A stretch of DNA of 64,000 bases from Lutjanus erythropterus (GCA_020091685.1 CM034594.1:5058903-5122902), one strand, 5' to 3'; positions 1 through 12,402 are shown, counted from the first letter of the stretch. Notes: a model not told the origin generated them from the sequence alone. A program made the numbers and translations.

Positions 1-3000
1 TGGCGAGAGAAATGACTTGTACCTGCAGGGTGGTGGATAATGGAGGTGAGCATCAGAGACAGCAAACAGTGCTCCAGCAGCAGCTCAGTATCTGTCTTAA
101 ACCCAACCAACTCTGAAATTATTCAAGAACCCTGGACAGATCAATAAAAGCTATGTGAAAGACTTTCCGATTCAGATACTGAAGCAGCTCGAGTGGTTCT
201 GAGAGCTGCTTTGGATTCAGATAGAAATCACTGCACTCCAGTTTTATTGTGCAACAACAGGCACAAAGCACAAGGTCATGTGCGCAAGGACAATGAGGTT
301 CTATAAGCACAGAGTTTTTTTAATGTATGCACAGGATATCTGCCAAACAGCTGGGTGAGGTGGAAGGTAATTGGATGGTACGGTTATTAATCATTTTCTC
401 AGCCAGGCACACGACCAGTCTCATGCCTCTCAAACAGCTGTACTAATCTCAGCTGCACATGACAAAAACAGCTCACCTAGTGGTATTTGATATTCCAAGT
501 GGAAAAATAATGTCTGAGAGGAGCAGAGTGGTAAGTCATGGATACATGTGATGTGGATAAGAATCTAAGAGGAACGTGTTTGGTTGAAGGGTGAAGCAGA
601 AAATAAAGCTGCAAAAAATCCACCATGAAATAAAAAGACTAATGAAAGGAAAGGAGGACTTTCCAATAATGAAGTAAACTCCTTTGATACTGATAAGTTG
701 ATCCTGAACAACACATTAGTCAACCAGTATTGTTGGCCCAACACAAGCCCAGCACAGCTACATTAAACACAATATAATGCTTTTTTTTTTCTTTACAGGC
801 ATTCTGTGAATATTTGATCATTTTTTCTTAATTCAGGTTTTAATATACACAATAAATAGTTTTATTTTTATTTAGAGTTCTTTCTCATTATTAAATCATC
901 ACTACATCATTACAGCTGAAAGTTTACTGAACGTTTCACAAAATTTTGGACAATAAAGTTTATTGTTAAACCATAAAATATCCTGCCTCTATTATATATC
1001 TCTGTCACAAGTGAATATTGGCGGGTATATTCATATCAGAAGGGGTTGCCTGAAAGGGTTGCAAAAAAAAATGGAGAACAAAACACAGTACAACGTTTCA
1101 ACCAGACTAACAACTGAAATGGCAGAAAGAGACAAAGATACACATTTAGTTACAGTTAAATAAGAATATAAGACATAATGAATCCCTGGTAAAAGAAACT
1201 GGAAGCTGAGCAAAAAAATCTGTGCAGATCTAAAAAGGAAAATGTACCTGTTTCAGTGTAAAGTGCAACATACTGCCTAAAACAAGCTGGAATTACCAGG
1301 TATGTTGGTTTAGCAAAGAGAAATGGAGTATTAGTCCAGGGTTAGCACCACTGGAACTGGATCACAGAATATCAGCTGAACATACTACAGACTACTACAT
1401 ATTCAATCAAAATACTGAGGAGAAAGCAGAGGGCCCAAAGAAAAACAAGTATTTAGAGGCCAATCAGATCCTTGTGCTTCAACAATGAGCTCAGATCACG
1501 TAGGATTTTCTGGACTGGAAAACAGCTTTAGTCATTTAACTATTCTTCTTATGGGGCCAAAACTATTTCAAATATATATAATACATTTGGTGACTGAATT
1601 ATACTGTGTGTTTTTTTGTTTGTTTGTTTTTTTTTATCAATGTTGCCATTATTAAAGGAAAGAAGAATAACAACAATACAACAGGTAATTCCAAACTTTT
1701 GAACAGTTGTGCATGCAAACAAGAAAACGTGGATGTAAATGTTTCAACTTTTTAAATTAATCTGAAAATCCTCTTATTCTATCTGCCTTCCAAAGTCGGT
1801 TGAGATGTTGGTCAGGCATGACTGAATAATAAAAACAGCTCGTGCTGGAAAGAAATAGCTGCCCATTCTGAGAGCCTGAAGGTACAAAACTCATTAACCA
1901 AAAGCATGTAGTGAGATACATAAGGCTCAACAATATACAAAAACAAGAAAAGAATCCTGTTAGCATTTTGAGGAATTAATATGCTTCAAATGGTCAAAGT
2001 TCCAGGGCCCACAGTTAGATATTAAACATGTTTCACTTAAGCAAAATGCCATTGCTGGGCAATTTTAGCAGAGCAAAGGCACCACTTATTTACATCAGTC
2101 CTTTTGGTTAGCTTGTCTGTTTTCCATTCAGATCAGTGCTGTAAACTACAGTCTTATCCATATCCTCTTAATGCCTTTCACTGTTTTCCAATTTGCTGTC
2201 GAGCAAAGCAAACACAGAAAGCAAAGGTGTTAAGAGTTTTTGTGCTGGTGTAACAACATCAGACTACTTGCACAACTGGAAGAGGTCGCTTATCAGGAAA
2301 AGTAAACATAAGTTGTTTAAGTATTTGAACAAACACCCAATGCAGTCATGAAAAAAAGGAAGTAGGAGAAGTTTAGAGAAGATTGAAGGATGAAAGACGG
2401 GATGAAAAACATCCAGCAAGATGGAAAAACAAAAGACAATCAACAAGCTTTTGAAATTAATTATAATTTGAGAGGTATTTTGCGTCTTGTCTTCATGCTG
2501 CCTTCGAAGCAAACTAATTAAGCTGTATGTTAGGCAGAGAGAAGAGCACAGAGATAAAGGATGCCAGCATGGCTTTCTTGCTTTCCATGATCTCCAGTGT
2601 AACCTAGATATGATTCCCAATCCGAGAATAAAACAGACAGTGTGCAGAACTGATTCAGTACTTATTACAGAAACACAGTCAGGGAGGTTAGAGATTGTGC
2701 CAGTGCAGGAAAACAGTTCTTTGGGGTTTTAGGACGGCTTTCACCTCCAAGTTAACTTTTTCCTCACTTCGTCTTGAGGATACATGCTGGGTGGGATGTT
2801 TCAGCAATATTATAAAAATGAAATGTGTTACTGATTAAAGCTCTTCTCTACACAAAAGTGTTTTCTTAGCAGTGGGAGATATCCGGTGTCTAGTAGTTAA
2901 AATCTTGAAATGTAAAATAGTTACATATTGTGATGATAGGAATTTCTAATTAAGTAATTTAACTTTTTTGTGGTTATCTATCTAGATAAACAGCTCTATT

Positions 3001-3064
3001 ATGGTATTAAGGCAGATGTTTCTCTATTGAATGCTAAACAAAGATAAACAGAAAAGCATCTCCT
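1..3064. other. Unassigned non-coding stretch
   Basis: No gene or repeat family was recognised here. The DNA is AT-rich with short T runs near 781-790 and 1611-1635. The longest open frame is about 118 codons on the minus strand at 2264-2620; it has no recognisable domain and is the length expected by chance in such DNA. Several other frames overlap it on both strands. Confidence 0.6.
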
Positions 3065-3425
3065 AAAGGTCCTGTGACGTTTTTGATGTTATAACTACTT
3101 AATATTAAAAAAGACATAACATAACCTGTCAATATTTTTGTTATGACAACTTGACATTAACCAAGACATGTCTTCGATAAAGCAACTTGACTTTTACCAA
3201 GACAACATAACCTGCTATAAACATACACTAACAGGCTTAATTATCAAGCTTAAAGAAACTATTTGACATCGGCTGTCATGAGACCATTCTAACACACACA
3301 GATACATTCTGGACTTAAAGATAGCCTATAACTCCGGTTACAAAGATGTCATTAAGTGTTATTATACTGTCAAATTCTTTTATAATAGTGTCATGAATAA
3401 TTCCCCTGACTTAAACTTAAGTGGT
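3065..3425. repeat. Decayed interspersed repeat rich in TTATGACAAC / ACATAACCTG
   Basis: Short phrases recur in both orientations: ACATAACCTG, TTATGACAACTTGACATTAAC and ACCAAGACAACATAACCTG. Motifs built on TGTCAT and ATGACA also recur through the interval. I recognise this wording from a common teleost dispersed repeat with internal inverted repetition. That identification is from memory. The edges are approximate because the flanks fade into AT-rich DNA. Confidence 0.45.
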
Positions 3426-5495
3426 GCATTCTGAACTTGTCATTTGACTTGAGCTTGCTAGCTAATTCCAGTTACAGTTAACAGCAGCTAGTGGCTGGCC
3501 TATTTTAGCAACAAGTAAAGCTAGCTATCTTTCCACCAGGGAACTAAAATCACCATAAAACTGTACCCAGTCATCAAACTGGCCTTACAACATTTGATTA
3601 AATGTCCGTAAGTCCTTCAGATTCTACACATTATTATATATGAGGTGTAAACCGCCCTGCACTGACATATGCAATATAACTAACAGAGAAGAGAGGGACA
3701 TGTGAATCAGACACCCACAGCCACAGAGGAGGTCTTACCAAGTGACTTCAGTTAAAACACTCAGTGTACTTTACTTGTATAATGGCTTTAAGCATCACTC
3801 AAAATGAAGGAAATTTGAAGACAAGCTTAGAATTTCAATTTTTCAATTCAATTTTTTTAACTAATGGGATTTCTGATCAACAGAGTCCACTGCCAGCTGG
3901 AAAGACTGCATAATTATTACTCTGGAAACTGACCTCATCAGTCTGTGCATTCAAACATTTAGAAACACAGAAATACGCAAATACACACCTACACATTTAA
4001 AACACAAATATACACACACACACAAAGATATATATAACTTTGGCTTTACCCCTTTTATCACCCAATTTCACCACAAGAAAGATTAATTTTCTGATTAATG
4101 AAGTATGCCTCTGTAAGAGTCTATGTGGTTTACAGCAGCAATAGATTCTGGAGGCTATGTACATAATCTTTGTGTAGCTACAGTGTTCTGCTCCTCTGCA
4201 AAGCCTCTGGTAATGTTACAATAATTTTCACAGTGATTCATTTCATGAGGATATGTGATCTATGGTAGCTATAGTTTATTGTCACTAAAACAGGATTACG
4301 CCGCTTAATTACAGCTGTGTGTGTGCTGCAGTCAATGATGCTGGGCAGAGGTAGTGTTGGTTTAGCTCCAAAGAAACAGAGAAGAGAATTCAAGGTCGCC
4401 TCTGTTTCACATATTTTAAGAGATATATGGTCCTATTTGAGGGACAAAAACACATTGGAAGTCTGTTTCCACAAAGCAGGGCATACTGAAGGACTGCAGA
4501 TAACAATAATCAGAAGCCACCGTCATTTAATCTTTTGTGACGATTCAATATGTTATGCCCTGACCTTGGTATATAACTGAATTTTTTTATGAGATTGCTA
4601 CTGTCTCTGAAAAGAATGATATTGAAATATATATGTTACTATATATAGGTCTATTATACTGTATGCCAACTAAGTCACACACACTTCACCTTGATTCTGT
4701 CCTGTGAATGGCTTATTTGCATTTAGTGGAACTTGTACAGACGCCTTATTGCCTTTGTCATCCTCTCCACCAACTGTATATCAATCCTTAGCCTTCAACT
4801 ATTACAGGACAAAAAGGGGTAGCTTTATACGCAAACCCACGCTTGCTCTCACATACACATTCACACACACAAATTCAATAAAAAAGTGTGGACACGAGGG
4901 TTTATTTGTATAGCTCTGTTTAAGTTTTATGAAAAATAAGATACAATGCACTCAACTCACTGTTAAGAGGTAGATTAAGCAGAATTTTTGATTTTGGAGA
5001 GAGATACATGGTGCTTTACAAGATATTTTCAAAAGTCATATGCCCATGGAGAGAAAGACCATGTTTTTTGGGTTTGTACCTCAGGAATGGCTGACAGACA
5101 AACACATGTTTGTTAAATATATTGGTGGTAGCTGCTAGAAAGGCCCTCCTGAGGAAATGTGTATTACAGGAGAGTCCACCTTAAAATGCATTTAAATTTT
5201 ACTGTATGGTAAGGAAAAGATTATTCCCTAACTGTAGTTTTCACTGTTTTTTTTCTTGCGTAAAAAAAGGCATTTTAGACAAACATATAGATGATGTATA
5301 CATACAATATTTATGAAAAATGTTTACTGAATTTATTAAAAAATACGTCAAATACTGAAGTTTTGGGTAAAATAATGAAAAAATAAGTGGGTATGGGTGG
5401 AGGGCAGGGTTTATCTGGATGCAGGAGCTGCCACACACTTGGTGAGTCGTTGGTGATGATTAAAAGGGATTATTTTTATATGAGTTTCTGCATTG
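3426..5495. other. Unassigned non-coding stretch
   Basis: No gene or known repeat was recognised. Short CA-rich patches occur at about 3960-4025 and 4850-4875. An 87-codon frame at 4317-4580 and a 69-codon frame at 4704-4913 on the plus strand show no domain, no signal peptide and no splice context that would argue for coding. Confidence 0.55.
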
Positions 5496-5519
5496 TTTTT
5501 TTTTTGGGGGGGGGGGGGG
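5496..5519. repeat. Homopolymer junction (T)10(G)14
   Basis: Ten T residues are followed directly by fourteen G residues. The G run is the longest in the window. It is a simple repeat, likely length-variable, and a place where assembly errors are common. Confidence 0.9.
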
Positions 5520-6313
5520 TCTTACACAGTTTTACCTTTAAAGCTTACAGTGTTTTGTTTTAAAGGAGAAAACTGTAGTAACACGCTGTTTGGACTGCTG
5601 TACTCATTTTTGCATATGCAATTGGTACACATTACTCCTTCAACCTGAATCCAGCCACACCAATTAAAACTCTTACTCTCACTTGGATTTACTCATTAAA
5701 CATTGTGGGTTTTCTTTTGTAGTTGTCATTGTTGTGGAATCCTTGAAAAGCGAATGTGAAGATTAAATTTAATGGAAAAAAAAAAAAAGGCTGATTATCT
5801 GCACTTGGCCTGTAAATGGATATTATGTGTCTCAAGTGTCTTCACTCTGTCAAATCTGCATTCTCTCTTATAACTTGGAAAGGGTAAATACTCACTGAGA
5901 GAGATCCTAGTGGATGCACTAAACAGGCAGCTCTGTGGGCTCTGGGCTACCCTGACACCAACATGTCTTTTACATCTATCTCTGACGTAATTTGTCAGAG
6001 ACAGACGTGCGCCTGTACAACACCTGTACTTCAAGGGGGCAAGAAAGGCCATGTCTGTTTCACATATATTGTAGTTGTTGCTGGTGGGTAGGTAACAGCA
6101 AGGCAGAGGCATCTTGATGAATCAGGGCATTGGGGAGTCAGTGTGGGGAAATGCTGTGGGGCTGTGTAGGGTTCAGGGAAGTTGAAAAGTTGAGAAGGGG
6201 AAAAGGGGGGAGGGGAAAGGGAGGAGAAAGAGCACAGAGGTGGTTGAGGGGTGAGAAAACTGTTGAGTGTGTGGGCTTGTGAAGAAATCACATGGATCAG
6301 GAGGAGTCCAAGG

Positions 6314-6394
<81 letters not shown>

Positions 6395-7100
6395 TGTGTT
6401 TGGGGGGGCAGAGAGGAAGGAAGGAAGTAGGAAGGCATGGATCAAGGAAACAGAGGGAAAGGAGATGAGGAGATAAAGGCGGATGAGGTGTTGAAAGAAA
6501 TGGAGGGAGGAGAAGGAGAGGGAAGGAGGGGAGAGTTCTCCTGAGTCTCACACAGCCTGGAGAGATGAGGTGAAGACTGCCTAGCCTTGGTGATCACAGG
6601 GAAGATTTCGCTGTATTACACACAGTCACAGATACACAGAAAGGCCGGTGCAGATCCTGTCAAGAGACAAAACCTGTGATAGGCACCTCCTAGGCTCTCT
6701 TCCAGCTCTTCCTCTGCTCTACCTTCATCACCATCCACATCTAGGTGAGCTCGACTATACGCTCTAGCTCAGACCGGTGACCCATTATAACTGAATTTCT
6801 GAAGGTGCTTTCAAAAAGTGAGCAGTGACACAGCACTAAGGAAAAAGACGGCAGCTCCTCTCTCATGTATGAGCATAGATATTTGCTGCTGCTGCTGCCT
6901 GAGTAGACTCCCTGAGTAGAATTCTGCATCAGAACCATGAAGTTTAGTTAATTGGATCTCTCTGCCCTGATTTAGACCTGATTTGAGGGGACTTAAGAGC
7001 TTTTACACAACAGGCAGAGAGTGGGCCATCAGGTTGTCCTAGTGTGTATTTTTCTGTAATGCGTCTAGTATGGTTGGTATTAGGTCAGCCCAAGTGGTAA
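5520..7100. other. Unassigned stretch with a purine-rich block around 6181-6540
   Basis: No gene was recognised. From about 6181 to 6240 and 6411 to 6540 the plus strand is strongly purine-rich, with GGAAGG, GGAGG and GAAAGG steps, and these two blocks flank the long TG tract at 6315. The open frames that run through here on both strands are produced by the TG repeat (alternating Thr-His or Cys-Val) and are not genes. Confidence 0.6.
6315..6390. repeat. (TG)38 microsatellite
   Basis: An uninterrupted TG dinucleotide run of 76 bases is followed by a few interrupted units up to about 6400. It is the longest microsatellite in the window and is probably polymorphic. Purine-rich DNA lies on both sides. 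Confidence 0.97.
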
Positions 7101-7412
7101 ACAATGATTATTTTCATTATCAATTAATCTGTCAGTCATTTCTTTGATTTATTGATTACTTGTTTGGTCTATAAAATGCTATAAAATGATGAAAATTGTG
7201 TATCACTGTTTTCCAAAGCCAAGACAATCAGCTTACTGTCAAAGAGAACTCAAGAAATCAGAAAATATACACATTTGAGAAGCTGAAATCAGAGAATTTA
7301 AACATTTTTTCTTTAAAAAGTATCAGTTAAAATGATTGATGATCAACATGGTTACCAATTAATTTAATAATTGACAACAAATTGATTAATTGACTAATTG
7401 TTGCAGCTCTAG
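7101..7412 (-). mobile_element. Miniature AT-rich element (ATTAATCGATTA-type), copy 1
   Basis: The left end resembles AATGATTATTTTCATTATC followed by AATTAATCTG. The right end reads GATTAATTGACTAATTGTTGCAGC. These are the two ends of a very common teleost miniature non-autonomous element whose consensus starts and ends with GCTGCAAC-type sequence and ATTAATCGATTA repeats. The middle carries the family phrase ATCACTGTTTTCCAAAGCC. Strand is relative to copy 3 at 15180. I believe it is hAT-like, but the superfamily is from memory and not proven by the sequence. Confidence 0.7.
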
Positions 7413-7419
7413 CATTAAC

Positions 7420-7566
7420 CTCCAGGCTGAAAAAATGAAGCCAATTCATAAGTGCCAAAAACTACAGATGCAGTTGAGGCTGCGAGTCAATCCCCAAAGA
7501 CCCACATATTAAAATGCCCAAGTTTACAGCAGAAATAAACATGTTACAGCCTGTGGCTGTTAGCTC
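7420..7566. repeat. Dispersed teleost repeat fragment
   Basis: It begins with ACCTCCAGGCTG and continues with AATGAAGCCAATTCATAAG, GTGCCAAAAACT, GCGAGTCAATCCCC and TTACAGCAGAAATAAACATG. I recognise this series as a common teleost repeat of unknown class. It abuts the miniature element just before it, suggesting clustered insertion. Confidence 0.5.
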
Positions 7567-7904
7567 CTTCAAATGTTGCTACTTTTCTCTCCTAATCTGT
7601 TATTTTTTTTCTGCTTTATTGCTGAAGCACACATCACCTATGACAGAAATACACTCCTAGGCACTGGCAAAGGAAGATCAAATTAGGATTAAAGAGCGGC
7701 CTTTTTATTTGAAGATGTTGACCTTATTATCATCACTATACTGTTGCTCCTGTTTATATCCAGTCTGATGTAAATTCAAAAAATGCACTACGGAATTATT
7801 TCCTGGGTGTTTACCTGTATATGTATATAGATAAATAACTTTATATAATGTCTAATTTTATTATGTTTATATTTTATCTTATTCTATTTTGAATTCAATT
7901 AATT

Positions 7905-8010
7905 ATCTGTTCATACATTCTGTGTCTGTGTAGCAGGAAGAAACTACATCTCTCATTTTGTTGCACAACCCCATGTTATGCAATGATAATAAATGACCTT
8001 GATACTTTAA
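7905..8010 (+). mobile_element. LINE-like 3-prime tail
   Basis: The phrase CATCTCTCATTTTGTTGCAC is followed by ACAACCCCATGTTATGCAAT and then GATAATAAATGACCTT. This layout (C/T-rich block, short hairpin, then AATAAA-like tail) matches fish non-LTR retrotransposon 3-prime ends. The upstream 100 bases are AT-rich and could be part of the same untranslated region. No reverse-transcriptase reading frame is attached. Confidence 0.45.
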
Positions 8011-8154
8011 GATGTGCATAATTAAGGGCGTGGCTGTTAATACCCACTTCATGTGGCCACCACAGCTCCACCCATGTTCCACCTCTTTGCCCATTTTTGG
8101 AATAGCAGACAACATAGAGCTTCACAACAGCTCTTCAGAAACCTATTGGTGAAA

Positions 8155-9330
8155 CCTATGGCGCTTGTGCTTTTGCTATCTTACACTGGCGCAAGTGCCA
8201 TTTTTGCCATGTCAGCAAGATAGCAAATGCACTTATGCTGGGTCTGTGCGGCTGTGGATGGGAGGTCTGAACATGAAGGCAAAACGAAGGCCTGGCCTGG
8301 GCACGTTTGCTATCTTGTGCTCGGCGCATTGAAGTAAAAACCACTTCTGCTACAGACCAGCTAAAACCTGGTTGAAGCGCAAAGTCTGTTGTCTTTCAGG
8401 ACATATACACGATACACAATAGCACCTGGCGGGTTTGGCCAAAACACACACACGTCTTCACAATCACAAAACACCTTCATTTATGGTCATTCTCTTCCTC
8501 ACATGGTGAGTGTGGATTAGTAAAGTGTCATTTGAACATATTTTCTATCAGCAATAAAGTGTAAATATTGAAGTTAAAAGTGTGCGTGTGTCTCGCTCTT
8601 GACTGAGGCGCACACACACATCTCCACAATCACACTTTTCATTAATGTTAAAGCTATGTTAGCCATACACGCGTGTGTGTCTTTAAAGATGAACTCACCA
8701 ATAAAGAAAAAGAAATTATTTTAGAATTATAAAGCCTAATAAATCTAAACAGACCTGCAAAGTGAGCACAGGACAGGATCACAGCTGTCAGATCGTTTTT
8801 ATCAGATGAGTCAGCATGACAGCTGGAGCAGCTGTCTTGTTTGTGTCTGCATGTTTATGTTTATTGATCCAGAAAAACATGGATTAATCAATTATGATCT
8901 ATAACATACAAAATGTACAAGACACTATATTTGACCACACGAGTCTGGCCCGACTAGGAGAGAAAAAGGTTGTGTGCTTCGAACCAGGAGATCTGTCTCC
9001 TCACTTTGAATATCTTTTCTCTTTGTTTCCTGCTGGTAAATCCGCCATCATGCTGCCACTGCTTGTGCTGCTGGGTACCTGCCTCTTAAAGGTGATGAGA
9101 GCTGACTTTCTGATTGGTTTATTGCATGTTCAGCCTAAATGTACCTTTGAATTAATGAGGGCACTTGGGCACACCTGATAGGTGTATCCCACTTTGCGCT
9201 GGTAGCCCAAAGTGTGGGGCAGGGCAAAATACCTCTTGCGCCCCTGGCATAGGACAGCAAAGGTGGATATGGACACACCTTGAATAAATTAAATCCATTG
9301 CGCCTCCTGCGCCCAGAGAGTGCAACAGGG
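8155..9330 (+). mobile_element. Non-autonomous DNA transposon, copy A (internally deleted)
   Basis: This copy matches copy B (22127-23790) in inverted orientation over most of its length. Shared landmarks in order are TTTGCTATCTTACAC, GGAGGTCTGAACATGAAGGC, ACCAGCTAAAACCTGGTTGAA, CCTTCATTTATG, GCACAGGACAGGATCACAGC, TGATCCAGAAAAACATGGAT, ACCAGGAGATCTGTCTCCTC and GAGGGCACTTGGGCACA. Compared with B, about 500 bp is missing at roughly 8978, between GTGTGCTTC and GAACCAGG. No transposase frame is present. Its terminal inverted repeats are poorly preserved. The superfamily is undetermined; the GGGCCCTATCTTA-type end seen in copy C could belong to a Harbinger-like or ISL2EU-like group, but this is a guess. 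Confidence 0.75.
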
Positions 9331-9444
9331 TCATGTCTAGAAGGGAGCTGCAGACCTGCAAAAGATCACACGAGTTTGCCAGAAACAACGGGTACAAACC
9401 TCATGAGAGATTGGCAAATCAAGTTTTACCTTCTAGACATGACC
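9329..9444. repeat. 16-bp perfect inverted repeat around an 84-bp spacer
   Basis: The left arm GGTCATGTCTAGAAGG (9329-9344) is the exact reverse complement of the right arm at 9429-9444. It begins where similarity to the copy A/B transposon family ends, so it may be a separate small insertion or a terminal structure. Confidence 0.85.
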
Positions 9445-9549
9445 GGGTGAGGGGCACAGGTCCAAATATAGAAAATCATTTTGCGTAGTTGAATGTGGCG
9501 GGCTGCCTTAAATAAAATACTACTCATAGTCAGAGAGAGTAACTGAAAC

Positions 9550-9790
9550 ACTGATTACTGACCTGCAGTGATGTAAAAAATACAGAAATCCTTTACTGAC
9601 ATAAAAGTATTCATACCACAATGTAAAATACTTCATTACAAATAAATCTCTTGAATGTCCTACACTTGACCAGTATTAAAGAAAATGTATTAAGTAAAGT
9701 GAAGTAACTAAACTTTCACTGTAGTACCTTACTTAGTACTTTTTACACAAGCACTAAGGTAATAGTAAAGGTAGTAATGTCTGCACCACG
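9550..9790. repeat. Decayed teleost repeat of the AAGTA / TACTT type
   Basis: Runs of GTAAAATACTTCATTAC, TTAAGTAAAGTGAAGTAAC and TTAGTACTTTTTACACAAG recur. This pattern is typical of a common teleost repeat containing many AAGTAC and GTACTT steps. Edges are uncertain and the copy is old. Confidence 0.4.
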
Positions 9791-11735
9791 TATGTGGTGG
9801 ATGACATCTCAAAAAGCAGCCATATCGTTCAGACTAGAGTGGAACAAAAACTTTTTATGGATGTTTATTTACAAAGAATAACGGATAAGACTGAATCTAA
9901 AAATATGTGTATCATGTCTGTGTGTTCAGACTGGACTGAGTTACAGCTCTGAGATGGATTGCTATTTTTTTTATGTAAATTGCAGCAATCAGACACAAAG
10001 GATTTGACAGAACCTTAATTGCCAGCATGAGGTCTGTGTCGTATCCACTGCTGCTGGATGAGAAAACCTGTTTTAACTTATTTAATGCCATTTCTCCTGA
10101 TTTTCCAAATGTCACTCTGTCTGTTCCTGTAATAGTTAAGTGATCACACAGAGAAACACTCCACCTTCCTGTTATCTTGCCACTTACTTTAGTGTGGCCC
10201 ACAGCCAATATGGACAAACTCTAATCTGACTCGTTAGCCTCTAATCCTAGCATGCAACTCCTTAGTAAATGGCAACCACAGGAACCACACTTAGGGAAGG
10301 AGTGGAGGAGCTAATTTTTCCAGTAGTGCCCTGAATTTTGAGACACCTCTTTAGGAGCAATAATGGATGTGAAGCAACATTAGTGTCTGAGTTGGATTAT
10401 CTGGTATGAGTCAATTAACAGCGTTTTTGATGTTATCTACCTAAACCTGCTTTCTAGTTATCTATTAAATGCAAGATACTGATGTAATCTTGTGTCTTAT
10501 TATGATGGTAGTTGTGTGACAGCTGTGTGGCTGACATACTGACATCACAGGGGAGCAAATGTAGCATGTGTGAGTGCAGTGTGAGTTCAGCAATTAATCT
10601 ATGCAGGCTTGATGTTTATCTATTAGAAGATAAATTGGATGATAAATATTCACATGTGCAACTGGCATGATAGAGACACAAGTTTGCATGTGTTTGAGTA
10701 GCGTGAGTTCACAGAGTTTGCTTGTAAAACTCTTCAGTGATATCATAATGTGCATCCACAAAAAAACAACAGAGCACATCCATCCAGCATTCCAGAGTGA
10801 GAGGGGAAAGATAGAAAGATGCAAACAAAATGTGCACTGTTACGCCTGCAGCAATTGTTTATAGATGCAAGAGAAACATCTGCGTGCACCACAATCTTAC
10901 AGTAGTCAAGCGCTTAAGGCGAACAGGATCATTAACATGGAAAGTACAATCACTCTCTACAACCTAATCCCGGCCCTTTGTCGAGAAATGATGATGAGGC
11001 ACTTGGCTCTACAGTAGCTCACCCTCTTCGCATTTATCTTTTCCAGAGCAACAATATATTCATGCAAACCATGCTATGGTTTTCATTATTATGTTAGGTC
11101 ATATTCTCTTCAACCCCAGAGAGCAGCAGTAAATCAAGGCCAGTCTAACCTCACAACGCTCACAGAAGATGCTAATTGAGTGCCTTTCTGCAGTGTGCCT
11201 GCATTGGATTTTCCGAACACGAATATCAAACCCAAGCATGCCAAGTTGATCCATGTGTTATACACAAATCGTAGATCACGATTCTCCCCGGAAATGATAT
11301 AATATCACCTTTTTTAAGATGTCCACCTGGGAAAGATGCACCTCTTGAAGGTGAGGAGTGTTTGTAAATGACAAACAGTGGAGGAGAATGGTGCATCTAC
11401 CCGGGGGAACTTCTTTGACTCAACTTAAGCTGACAAGCAAGCACAAAGGGAACATGAGTATTCTGAGAACAGAAAGTAATCTAAGACTTTTCATCCTTTG
11501 AATGGATTATAAAAAGGTTTAAACCATCCTTTTAAAATAGAATACATAATAATCTTGACATGCGGAGAGTTTATTCCGCTCAAGATCACCATAAAAAGCT
11601 TCACATAAACACAACTTACTTTCATTCACACCCCAAAGCTCATGATTGTGTGGGTTGACATGAAGATTGACTCCCATACATCTTTATCTGCCTCTTCATG
11701 ATGACAGCCCAGTACAATGCCCACATTACGGAGTG
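9791..11735. other. Repeat-poor unassigned stretch
   Basis: No gene and no recognised mobile element was seen. Sequence complexity is high, especially from about 10900 to 11450, with no microsatellite. Open frames of 65 to 101 codons at 9912-10217, 10594-10824 and 10667-10864 overlap on opposite strands and show no domain. The block is a candidate for non-coding conservation, which only cross-species alignment can decide. Confidence 0.5.
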
Positions 11736-11879
11736 TTCTCAGTGGGTGTAGGACTCTGCCAGAACTGTCTCTTGTCGCCAATTATGTGAATTTCATGGAC
11801 AGAACAGAACAATCAAGAAGTGGAGAGTGTCCAGTTTGGTGACCTCTGGATCACATCTTCGCTTTTTGCAGATTGCAAG
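11736..11879 (+). pseudogene. LINE reverse-transcriptase relic (palm domain)
   Basis: Reading three frames in turn on the plus strand gives the order FSVGVGLCQNCLLSPI, then FMDRTEQSRSG, then ESVQFGDLWITSSLFADC. These match the known run in fish non-LTR retrotransposons of a GVGLRQGCPLSP motif, an FMDR motif, and a GDLRIASLLFADD catalytic motif. The second catalytic aspartate of FADD is replaced by cysteine, and at least two frameshifts and a stop (11787) break the frame. It is therefore a dead fragment of about 50 codons. No endonuclease or ORF1 part was found beside it. Confidence 0.8.
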
Positions 11880-12402
11880 GTACTTTGGTTGACAAGCCTC
11901 ATAAGACTGCCAAGTATTTCTGGGTTTAAACCTTGAGCTACATTTAAGAGCTGAATAAGAATTTAATTATTAAAAATATTTTTGTTATTTGATGAATGAA
12001 TCACCATGGATGTCTACTGTCTTGCACTAAATGGGGCAGAAAAACTGGCCAATAAGACAGACATGGAATTAGCTCTAAGTTGCACTCATCAAACACGCAG
12101 AAACCTATATCTTGATTAAGAGGCATTGATAATGCGGGGCAGGATTAGGGAATTTAATCCTGAAAGGCAGGATGAAGGACTTTAATCCTGCCTAGATTTA
12201 TCAGTGCTTTAGCTGTTTAAGCCGCGTTAAGATTTCTAAAATAATGGCATAACTTCGAGGCAAGTACATATGAACAAATTTTCCATGTAAGGCATATTAT
12301 CAGTCTCTAGAGGCCATTCCAAACATCAACCAACCCCACACATATCTGCCATCAATGTAATTTTAGTCCTTTTTTTTCGGCCTGTTGACCCTGTCTACAT
12401 GA

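Noticed and set aside
2264..2620. 118-codon minus-strand frame
   Set aside because: No domain, no conserved pattern, and a plus-strand frame of 81 codons overlaps it.
6031..6551. Frames of 84 to 135 codons with long Thr-His or Cys-Val runs
   Set aside because: They are translations of the (TG)38 microsatellite and the purine-rich flanks.
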